A stretch of 64,000 nucleotides of DNA. Origin: Ohtaekwangia sp036503775 (GTDB lineage Bacteria > Bacteroidota > Bacteroidia > Cytophagales > Cyclobacteriaceae). Made by a program: the position numbers and the translations under genes. A model generated the notes under the pieces. It saw only the letters and a program-made list of their open reading frames with translations. It searched no databases and was not told the DNA's origin. This document shows positions 49,758-57,119 of this stretch, piece after piece (positions within the stretch are counted from its first letter, which is position 1; every line of letters starts with the position of its first letter). Where the stretch lies: positions 18,030 to 82,029 of the forward strand of contig DASXWH010000077.1 in NCBI GenBank assembly GCA_036503775.1, in the 5' to 3' direction.

Positions 49758-51116
49758 TCAGTTTAATGTTTTGATTTTAATATTTTGAAAGAATACCTGG
49801 TCACCATGGTCCTGCAACAGGATATGGCCTGTGGGAGACATTCCGAAATTTTCCCATTGTACATATTTGCTTCGGGCTACCAACGCATAGAAGATGGGCG
49901 TGCCGCGTTGATACTCTACCATTTTGTATCCGTTGAGGTAATGCTCAATACGATTGTCAGGGTACACGATCACCCGGCCGATATTCCATTCACCAATCTT
50001 CCGGTATGCGCGTGGATTTTTAAACGGAGGGATAAGATCATACAACGCTGAAAGTGTTCGGTTTCCAACCACCCCCTGTTTGGCATCCGGATGTTTTTCG
50101 TCATCCAGGACCTGGTACTCCAGGCCAATAGCCGAGCCTTGCGTGTTTTCTTTTTCCGTTACAAAGTATTTCACACCACTGTTGGCACCTTCGGTAAGCT
50201 TGAACTGGAACTGAAGTTCGAAGGCTCCGTATTCTTCCGTAGTAACAATGTCTCCACCGTTCTTCGATTCGCCTCCATCGGATTTTACCACGCTCAACAC
50301 ACCATCTTTAATTAGCCATCCGCTCTCGGGAAATTTATCTTTGTTGGCGCCCCGCCATCCGCTGGTTGTTTGTCCATCCCACAGAAGCGTGACTCCGTTC
50401 TTTTTTTCCTGTTCAGAAAGGGTATTCTGCGTAAGATTCACGACAAAGATATTGTCGAGTGGGGTGGGTTTCAGGTTCTCGGTCTGGATGCGGGCATTAC
50501 GCCACTGAATTTGTTTGCCGGCAAACTCGGGCTTGTCAATGGAATGCACCTGAAATGCAATAAAGCCTTTCGGTGCTACATCGTCAATGAGGTGTGACGT
50601 GGGTACTCCGTTCACAAAGGTTCTCACCACAGATCCGATGCATTCAATTCGGCCTTTATTCCATTCACCTTTTTTGAATGCCGGCTTAGCTGAAGTATTA
50701 TACTCCATGGTATACAGCCAGTCACGTCTGGCTTCATCATAGATACCTCCACTCCAGGCTCTCGCGGAAGGATCAATTTCAAACTGATAACCATGAACTC
50801 TTCCGTTTTTATAGTCGGCCTTGCTTTCGCTCCGGAACTGGATACCCGAGTTGAGGTCATTGTCAACTTTGAATTCAAACTCCATAATGAAATCACCATA
50901 AATCTTTTCACTGGCCAGAAAAGAATTGGGTTCATTGACTACACTGGTACCGGTAAGTACCCCGTCTTTGAATTCAAAGGGTGCTTTTCCATTGAGTTGT
51001 TTCCAGCCGGCAAGATCTTTTCCATTGAATAGGTTGGTCCAGCCATCTTTCTTTTGGGCTGCTGACAGAATAGAAATAAATAAAAAGCAGAAGGCGAGTA
51101 ATCCGGGTTTCGTCAT
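49758..51116 (-). CDS. Two-domain DUF1080 (3-keto-disaccharide hydrolase-type) protein
   Basis: A 452-residue secreted protein: signal peptide to about residue 20 (ILSAAQ), then two DUF1080 jelly-roll domains, about 25-210 (FNGKDLAGWKQLNG, NSGIQFRSE) and about 240-450 (WDGQTTSGWRGANK, NSGVKYFVTE). DUF1080 proteins cleave 3-keto-glycosides formed by Gfo/Idh/MocA enzymes. The duplication in one chain and the partner gene downstream support glycoside breakdown in the periplasm or at the surface. A promoter lies just upstream. Confidence 0.9.
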   Translation of the reverse strand: MTKPGLLAFCFLFISILSAAQKKDGWTNLFNGKDLAGWKQLNGKAPFEFKDGVLTGTSVVNEPNSFLASEKIYGDFIMEFEFKVDNDLNSGIQFRSESKADYKNGRVHGYQFEIDPSARAWSGGIYDEARRDWLYTMEYNTSAKPAFKKGEWNKGRIECIGSVVRTFVNGVPTSHLIDDVAPKGFIAFQVHSIDKPEFAGKQIQWRNARIQTENLKPTPLDNIFVVNLTQNTLSEQEKKNGVTLLWDGQTTSGWRGANKDKFPESGWLIKDGVLSVVKSDGGESKNGGDIVTTEEYGAFELQFQFKLTEGANSGVKYFVTEKENTQGSAIGLEYQVLDDEKHPDAKQGVVGNRTLSALYDLIPPFKNPRAYRKIGEWNIGRVIVYPDNRIEHYLNGYKMVEYQRGTPIFYALVARSKYVQWENFGMSPTGHILLQDHGDQVFFQNIKIKTLN

Positions 51117-51147
51117 GGTTGAGAATTGGTTGAGAATTGGTTGAGCC

Positions 51148-51178
51148 TAAACTTACGTTAAGCGTGCCCTTGCGGCAA
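51148..51178 (-). promoter_or_regulatory. Candidate promoter of the DUF1080-oxidoreductase operon
   Basis: On the - strand TTG (51176-51178), 20 bp, TAAGTTTA (51148-51155), one mismatch to the consensus. Between it and the start codon lie two tandem copies of an 11-bp unit (TTGAGAATTGG on the + strand, about 51118-51146). Confidence 0.4.
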
Positions 51179-51356
51179 GAAGGTTTGTCCAAGCGGTAGA
51201 GCTCATTTTCGGCCAGTTTGTCTTAAAATTTCGTTCGGACGTGGAATAATATCAATAAAACCGGTCGTAATGGCTGAAAATATCCATCGGCATACTTTTC
51301 ACTGATAGGGTCATTGTTCAACGAAAAACATGTTAAACACTAAAAATTTAAAAACT

Positions 51357-51797
51357 ATGAGTATCGTTCGTTATAACTCCGCACTGAATGACTTTGTACC
51401 CACTTCATTCAGCAATCTTATTGACCGTTTCTTCAATGAGTCTGTAAGTCGTGCCGGTGGTTCTGCCTACTCTTTTGTGCCACGTGTGGATATTATCGAA
51501 GCTGAAAAAGCGTTTGAGATCCACGTAGCAGTTCCGGGTATGAACAAGGAAGATTTCAAACTCGATCTGAACGACAATCTGCTTACCATCAGTGGCGAGC
51601 GCAAGTTCACGAAGGAAAAGAAAGACAATAACTTTCATTCTATCGAAACACAATACGGTACATTCAGCCGTTCATTCTCCCTGCCTGAAAATGTAGACGC
51701 TGGCAAGATTTCTGCAGCCTACAACAATGGCATCCTGGAGATTACTGTGCCGAAGGATGAGAAGAAAACACTAAAGACAACCATCAAGGTTAGTTAA
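51357..51797 (+). CDS. Small heat-shock protein, Hsp20/alpha-crystallin family
   Basis: About 146 residues from MSIVRYN (ATG at 51357; an ATG at 51330 would add nine residues and has a weaker A/T context). The alpha-crystallin domain (about 38-135) has VPRVDIIEAEKAFEIHVAVPGM and a C-terminal GILEITVPKDE; the usual Ile-x-Ile/Val tail is replaced by TTIKVS. It holds unfolding proteins in soluble complexes during stress. A good terminator follows the stop. Confidence 0.93.
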   Translation: MSIVRYNSALNDFVPTSFSNLIDRFFNESVSRAGGSAYSFVPRVDIIEAEKAFEIHVAVPGMNKEDFKLDLNDNLLTISGERKFTKEKKDNNFHSIETQYGTFSRSFSLPENVDAGKISAAYNNGILEITVPKDEKKTLKTTIKVS

Positions 51798-51823
51798 GAT
51801 CAGAGGGTTAGGTTAGGTGGTTA

Positions 51824-51857
51824 AGCGTCCCGGCTTCGGTCGGGGCGCTTTTTTTTT
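51824..51857 (+). terminator. Rho-independent terminator of the Hsp20 gene
   Basis: A 9-bp stem (AGCGTCCCG at 51824-51832, CGGGGCGCT at 51841-51849, one G-T pair) with an 8-nt loop, followed by nine T. Confidence 0.9.
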
Positions 51858-51860
51858 AAG

Positions 51861-51920
51861 GTCTACGGCCTACGGACCACAGTCCACAGGCTGTCGACCG
51901 TGGACGGTTGACTGTCGACT
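51861..51920. repeat. Degenerate 7-bp tandem repeat array (GTCNACN)
   Basis: Eight units on a strict 7-bp register: GTCTACG, GCCTACG, GACCACA, GTCCACA, then after a 4-bp break GTCGACC, GTGGACG, GTTGACT and GTCGACT. Every unit has G at position 1 and AC at positions 5-6. It starts 3 bp after the Hsp20 terminator and ends 57 bp before the Deg protease start. Confidence 0.75.
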
Positions 51921-51977
51921 TCTCATACTTTTTTGAGACGGAAGCGTTACATTAGGGTATCGTAAAATGGGATAGGT

Positions 51978-53414
51978 ATGAAGCGTTCAATTCTGATTTT
52001 TATTGTTATTCTGGCGGCATGCGTGGGTGGCATACTGGGTTCATTATTTACTATTCGCTTTCTGGATTTCTCCAATGCCTCGTATCAGTCGATTGAACAA
52101 CGACAACAACTGGTGCTGGCCAATTATACATCGGATACTTCCTACCGTGTTCCGAAGGAGATGGATTTTCTGGCACCGGCACGCAAGGTTACTTCGGGTG
52201 TCGTGCACATTCAGACCTCCTACGGCCCCGGTGATTTCAGTGTGAATCCCTTACAACAGTTTCTGGAAGGCCCGGTTCGTTCGTCCGGATCGGGTGTTAT
52301 CATTTCAGATGACGGCTACATCGTAACCAATAACCATGTTATTGAAGATGCCAGCAGCATAGAAGTGGTGATGAATAATAATCAGCGTTTTTATGCCAAG
52401 CTGATCGGAACAGATCCAACTACAGATCTCGCCTTGCTGAAAATCCGTGCAAAGAATCTTCCCTTTTTAAAGTATGGAGACTCAGACCAGATCAGTCCGG
52501 GCGAGTGGGTGCTGGCTGTGGGAAATCCCTTTGAGCTGAACTCTACAGTCACTGCGGGAATTGTAAGTGCCAAGGCGCGTAACATTGGTATACTCCGTGA
52601 CCGCACAAACAATTTGCAGGTGGAATCTTTTATACAAACAGATGCTGCTGTTAATCCCGGCAACAGTGGTGGTGCACTGGTGAATTTAAAAGGTGAACTG
52701 ATTGGAGTGAACACCGCTATAGCCACTTCTTCCGGAAGTTACCAGGGATATTCTTTTGCCATTCCGGTTAGCCTGGTGAAGAAAGTAATGGATGATCTGC
52801 TTGAGTTTGGCCAGGTGCAGCGGGGTTTGCTGGGCATCCAGATCACAGATGTAAATGCTTCCATTGCAGAAGAGCTGAATTTAAAAATAAACCAGGGTGT
52901 GCTGGTTAACCGTGTTAATGAAGGAAGTGCAGCAGAAACCTCTGGTATTCTGGCTGGTGATGTGATAACCGGCATTGATGGACACAGTGTAAATTCAGTT
53001 TCTGAATTGCAGGAATGGGTGGCCCGTAATCGTCCGGGTAAAGAGATCAACGTTACGTACCTGAGGGACGGAAATTATAGTCAAGCAAAAGCCCGGTTGA
53101 AAAACAATCAGGGAAGTCTTGAGGTAGTGCAACGCGAGATCAAATATGAACTTGCCGGTGTAGTTGTAGAAGATATAACGTACAAAGAACTTAATGCTCT
53201 TCAGCTTGAAGGCGGAGTAAGGGTAAAACAGATCAGCGCAGGTAAATGGAAGGAAGCTGGCATTAAGGAAAAATTTATCATCGCCTACATTGATCGTGTT
53301 CCGGTTGATAATGTGGAGGACCTCAATCGTATTCTTGATTTTAAACGTGGTGGAATTTTGATTGAGGGATTTTATCCGGATGGAGAGAAAGGCACATATG
53401 GAGTTGAATGGTGA
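51978..53414 (+). CDS. Deg/HtrA-family serine protease with two PDZ domains
   Basis: A 478-residue envelope protease. A membrane anchor or signal at about 4-24, a trypsin-like domain with the triad His118 (TNNHVIEDA), Asp148 (TDLALLKI) and Ser (NPGNSGGALV, about 227), PDZ1 at about 275-370 (RGLLGIQITDV, GVLVNRVNEGSAAE) and a second PDZ at about 385-478. It degrades or refolds damaged periplasmic proteins. It shares its upstream region with the Hsp20 gene through the 7-bp repeat array. Confidence 0.95.
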   Translation: MKRSILIFIVILAACVGGILGSLFTIRFLDFSNASYQSIEQRQQLVLANYTSDTSYRVPKEMDFLAPARKVTSGVVHIQTSYGPGDFSVNPLQQFLEGPVRSSGSGVIISDDGYIVTNNHVIEDASSIEVVMNNNQRFYAKLIGTDPTTDLALLKIRAKNLPFLKYGDSDQISPGEWVLAVGNPFELNSTVTAGIVSAKARNIGILRDRTNNLQVESFIQTDAAVNPGNSGGALVNLKGELIGVNTAIATSSGSYQGYSFAIPVSLVKKVMDDLLEFGQVQRGLLGIQITDVNASIAEELNLKINQGVLVNRVNEGSAAETSGILAGDVITGIDGHSVNSVSELQEWVARNRPGKEINVTYLRDGNYSQAKARLKNNQGSLEVVQREIKYELAGVVVEDITYKELNALQLEGGVRVKQISAGKWKEAGIKEKFIIAYIDRVPVDNVEDLNRILDFKRGGILIEGFYPDGEKGTYGVEW

Positions 53415-53467
53415 ACTGTGAACTCATTTTGTGTAAAACACCCGTTAGGCTAATTCCGGAATTCCCT

Positions 53468-53475
53468 TACTTTTG
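53468..53475 (+). promoter_or_regulatory. Candidate -7 element of the aldehyde dehydrogenase gene
   Basis: TACTTTTG is an exact TAnnTTTG match 21 bp before the ATG at 53497. The nearest TTG upstream is 27 bp away, longer than usual, so the -33 box is uncertain. Confidence 0.4.
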
Positions 53476-53496
53476 TGCCTCTGATCTGATAAAGTC

Positions 53497-55038
53497 ATGA
53501 ACAATTCCGGAATTCGTGAAGCACTGGCTTCGTTAGGTATTAAGAAAACCAATCTCGGTACTGCTACAGGTGAGAAATGGTTTAAGACTACAGGTGTAAA
53601 ATTTGATTCTTATTCTCCGGTAGATGGAAAATTGATCGGCTCCGTCTACGCTACAGACGAGAAGAACTTTCAGAAGGTAGTAGACAAATCTCTTGAAGCA
53701 TTTAAAGAATGGCGAAAGTGGCCCGCACCGAAGCGTGGTGAAGTGGTACGTCAGGTAGGGGAGCAGCTTCGGAAATATAAAGATCCCTTAGGTAAGCTGG
53801 TTTCATATGAAATGGGTAAATCCCTCCAGGAAGGATTGGGTGAAGTGCAGGAGATGATTGACATCTGCGACTTTGCCGTAGGTCTTTCCCGTCAGCTTCA
53901 TGGACTAACCATGCATTCGGAGAGACCTAATCACAGAATGTATGAACAGTGGCATCCGATAGGTGTAGTAGGCGTTATCTCGGCATTTAATTTCCCCGTA
54001 GCGGTTTGGTCATGGAATTCCATGCTCGCCTGGGTTTGCGGAGACGTGTGTATCTGGAAGCCTTCAGAAAAAACACCTTTGTGTAGCATTGCCTGTCAGA
54101 ACATCATCAGCAAAGTCTTTAAGAAGAACGGTGTGCCGGAAGGTGTATCGTGTATTGTTAATGGAGACTATACCGTTGGGCAATGGCTTGCTTCAAACGA
54201 AAATATTCCATTGATCTCTGCAACCGGATCAACCCGAATGGGTAAAGCTGTAGCGAAAACTGTAGCGGAGCGACTGGGAAGGTCATTACTTGAACTAGGT
54301 GGTAATAATGCTATCATTGTTTCAGAGCATGCCAACCTGGATGTAGCGATACGCGGTGCATTGTTCGGAGCCGTGGGCACTGCCGGGCAGCGCTGTACTA
54401 CCACCCGCAGATTAATTGTTCAGGAGAGTGTTTACGAAGAGGTAAAACATAAGCTTACCAAAGCCTATGCTCAGCTTAATATAGGCAACCCGTTGGAGTC
54501 ACATAATCATGTGGGCCCCCTGATTGATAAGCATGCCGTTAAAATGTTTAAGCATGCACTGGAAAGGGTAACAGAAGAGGGCGGGAATTTCCTGGTAAAA
54601 GGTAAAGTATTGTCTGGCAAGGGATATGAGTCTGGCTGTTACGTAAAGCCTGCCATCGCAGAAGTGAGCAACGACTTTGACATTGTACAACAGGAAACAT
54701 TCGCTCCGATTCTATACCTGGTTAAATACAGAACCATCGAGGATGCCATTGAGCTTCAAAATAATGTGAAACAGGGGTTATCCTCCGCGATCATGACATC
54801 CAATATGCATGAGATGGAGCGTTTTCTTTCTGCAGAAGGATCTGATTGTGGTATAGCCAATGTAAACATCGGAACATCCGGTGCCGAAATCGGAGGTGCT
54901 TTTGGTGGCGAAAAAGAAACCGGAGGAGGTCGTGAGTCCGGTTCTGATGCCTGGAAGGTGTACATGCGCAGACAAACCAATACCATAAATTATGGTAATA
55001 CCCTACCGTTGGCACAGGGGATTAAATTTGATATTTAG
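53497..55038 (+). CDS. Aldehyde dehydrogenase, ALDH7/aminoadipate-semialdehyde type
   Basis: A 513-residue NAD-dependent dehydrogenase. The NAD-binding Gly loop (SATGSTRMGKAVAK), catalytic Glu in LELGGNNAI (about 267) and nucleophile Cys in GQRCTTTRR (about 300) are present. The C-terminal GAFGGEKETGGGRESGSDAW signature and length point to the ALDH7 (antiquitin) group that oxidises aminoadipate semialdehyde. Together with saccharopine dehydrogenase at 33577 it would complete lysine breakdown, though the genes are 19 kb apart. Confidence 0.9.
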   Translation: MNNSGIREALASLGIKKTNLGTATGEKWFKTTGVKFDSYSPVDGKLIGSVYATDEKNFQKVVDKSLEAFKEWRKWPAPKRGEVVRQVGEQLRKYKDPLGKLVSYEMGKSLQEGLGEVQEMIDICDFAVGLSRQLHGLTMHSERPNHRMYEQWHPIGVVGVISAFNFPVAVWSWNSMLAWVCGDVCIWKPSEKTPLCSIACQNIISKVFKKNGVPEGVSCIVNGDYTVGQWLASNENIPLISATGSTRMGKAVAKTVAERLGRSLLELGGNNAIIVSEHANLDVAIRGALFGAVGTAGQRCTTTRRLIVQESVYEEVKHKLTKAYAQLNIGNPLESHNHVGPLIDKHAVKMFKHALERVTEEGGNFLVKGKVLSGKGYESGCYVKPAIAEVSNDFDIVQQETFAPILYLVKYRTIEDAIELQNNVKQGLSSAIMTSNMHEMERFLSAEGSDCGIANVNIGTSGAEIGGAFGGEKETGGGRESGSDAWKVYMRRQTNTINYGNTLPLAQGIKFDI

Positions 55039-55076
55039 GTGTAATACCTTATTTTTATAAAGCTTTCATTTTAACT

Positions 55077-55484
55077 ATGGCAGGAAAAAAGTATCGTACC
55101 GTAATGCTCATTGACGACAATGAGATCGACAATCTGATTAATCAGAAAATGATTGAGGCAGCATCCGTTACGGAAAATATTTACACGCATACCGGTGCAA
55201 AGAGCGCTATTGAGTTCCTGAAGAATATGGAGAAGCTGGATGTTGCTGATCAGGTATTACCTGACGTGATCTTCCTGGACATTGACATGCCATTGATGGA
55301 TGGCTTTCAATTTCTCGATGAATTTGAGAAACTGACTAACACCGCCAAGAAGAAGTGCAAAATCGTCATGCTGACGTCTTCGATCAACCCACAGGATTTT
55401 AACCGTTCCAAAAAATATGAGAACGTAAAATTATACCTCAACAAGCCACTTTCTCATGAGAGCATTCTGAAGCTTGAAGTGTAA
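55077..55484 (+). CDS. Single-domain response regulator
   Basis: A 135-residue stand-alone receiver domain. The acidic pair IDDN (residues 12-15), the phospho-accepting Asp in FLDIDMPLMDGF (about 65), the Thr/Ser in VMLTSS (about 100) and the Lys in LNKPLS (about 124) are complete. It has no DNA-binding output, so it probably acts by binding a partner. It lies 39 bp downstream of the ALDH gene and ends at a strong terminator. No histidine kinase is adjacent. Confidence 0.92.
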   Translation: MAGKKYRTVMLIDDNEIDNLINQKMIEAASVTENIYTHTGAKSAIEFLKNMEKLDVADQVLPDVIFLDIDMPLMDGFQFLDEFEKLTNTAKKKCKIVMLTSSINPQDFNRSKKYENVKLYLNKPLSHESILKLEV

Positions 55485-55496
55485 TATGATACGGCC

Positions 55497-55538
55497 AAAA
55501 AAAGAAAGGTCTCTGAACTCAGAGACCTTTCTTTTTTT
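55497..55538 (+). terminator. Bidirectional terminator between response regulator and hypothetical gene
   Basis: A 15-bp perfect stem (55501-55515 with 55520-55534, core AAAGGTCTCTG/CAGAGACCTTT) with a 4-nt loop, flanked by A on the left and T on the right, lies between convergent genes and can serve both. Confidence 0.92.
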
Positions 55539-55551
55539 ATAAGGGATGAGT

Positions 55552-56997
55552 TTAAAATTCGGTAAGAAGATTAACAAACCGGTCATCCAGCTTGACCAGC
55601 TTGGTCGGTGCAAAGTAGCTGACGTTAACGGAATTCAGTCGGGGTATTACAGCCAGTATCTTCTTGGCTTTTTCTTTCTTGGCCTCACTCGTGGCAATCT
55701 TCAGTATTTTCAGGAAGAGCTGAATGTTTTCGCAGCTGTCCTTACCGAACAGGCGAATCTGGCGCTGAATACTATTGGATAACTGGTTGAAAAGTTCAAT
55801 ATCGTGCATCAGGGTATATTGCAGGGCCAGGATAGACTTGATCTCCAGCTGGGCATAGGGATATTTTTTCAGGCTTACGTCATTCAGCAATCCATTGATC
55901 AGCTTGGCAGCCTCCTCAAATTTGCCGACATAATAAGATGATAACGCCCTGTATACCGTATAAACGATATGCTTGGGAATGTCCATCATGTCTATTTCAT
56001 AGTCAACAAAGATGCTTTCGTTCTCGGCATACAGTTCAGCTTCAGTACCGGCCCGCAGGTGGCGGTCTAGTTTAGACAAGAGGAATTGCGCAGGGAAAGT
56101 ATACGTAGAGTAATTCACCATCAGGTTAGCACAGGCATCGTTGACTTCTTCATAGTACTTTTCAGCCTGCCGGTAAACTTTGTAATGGTTGTAATACTCC
56201 AGTTTAAGAAATTCAAAAACCAGGTTAAGGTGATAATAGATAGAGTCGAGATGATAGCTTTCAAAGATCTTCTGCACCTTATCGAAGATGTCTTCAATCG
56301 ATTCACCTTCCTGATGCATATTGTCATCCACCTCCACAAACAGGCGGTGAAATATGTACATCCCGCTTTGATAGACATACAGCCTGTGCGACTCGTATAG
56401 CTTGCCCACATTTTGCATTTCTTTCATCAGCAGGCTCAGTCCGAGTTTTTCTACTTCACCTCCGTTCAGCATATAATCACCAAACTTTTTAAAATAGTCC
56501 GCCAGCAGATCTTCCGCTTTGTCCACGGCCAGCATATAGGCCACGTGCCGGTTATATAATTGAGAGTATTGAAAATAGTCTGGTGAATTGATGTTGAGTT
56601 TTTTCAGCGATTTATAAATCACCGTCAGCTCGTTGGCGAGGTCATAGTCCAGCAGTTCCTTCTCCAGTTTTTTCAGCGTGGCAATGGAGATAGCTCGTTT
56701 CTTGGTGAAGAGTACCTCAGTGATATTGGCAACCTTCCGGAGAACATCTGTGCGTGGGCTTTCAAGCTGGCCCATCAGGTATTCCTCAATCTTCAGATTT
56801 AATCGGGAGCGGAGGGTATAGTAAGCGTTTGCGTTAACTTCCAGCTCGGTCATGATCTTGTTATCAGAGAGCTGTCTTTCGCGGAGAGATTTTAACAGGT
56901 AAGCTGATTTCTCCGCGTTGCTTTCAATAAGGGAATCATGAATTGCTTTAAAGTCTTTCTCAGATAGTTGCTTGATGATATTCTTAAGCTTGGCCAT
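55552..56997 (-). CDS. Alpha-helical conserved hypothetical protein
   Basis: A 481-residue soluble, almost wholly helical protein without signal peptide. The N-terminus (KLKNIIKQLSEKDFKAIHDS) and repeated helix pairs with aromatic and leucine spacing suggest TPR-like alpha-solenoid repeats through the whole length. I know similar proteins in Bacteroidota only as hypothetical; one possible role is as a scaffold or a partner of regulators. It converges on the response-regulator gene at a shared terminator. Confidence 0.65.
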   Translation of the reverse strand: MAKLKNIIKQLSEKDFKAIHDSLIESNAEKSAYLLKSLRERQLSDNKIMTELEVNANAYYTLRSRLNLKIEEYLMGQLESPRTDVLRKVANITEVLFTKKRAISIATLKKLEKELLDYDLANELTVIYKSLKKLNINSPDYFQYSQLYNRHVAYMLAVDKAEDLLADYFKKFGDYMLNGGEVEKLGLSLLMKEMQNVGKLYESHRLYVYQSGMYIFHRLFVEVDDNMHQEGESIEDIFDKVQKIFESYHLDSIYYHLNLVFEFLKLEYYNHYKVYRQAEKYYEEVNDACANLMVNYSTYTFPAQFLLSKLDRHLRAGTEAELYAENESIFVDYEIDMMDIPKHIVYTVYRALSSYYVGKFEEAAKLINGLLNDVSLKKYPYAQLEIKSILALQYTLMHDIELFNQLSNSIQRQIRLFGKDSCENIQLFLKILKIATSEAKKEKAKKILAVIPRLNSVNVSYFAPTKLVKLDDRFVNLLTEF

Positions 56998-57119
56998 GTC
57001 GGACAGTTAACATCCTGAAAATTTACAAAATTTATTACATCATACAACACTTGGCCATCGTTCTTCGGCCGATTCTTGCATCGAAGTTTGTAGTTTTACC
57101 CGAAGCCAACTGCTGAAGT

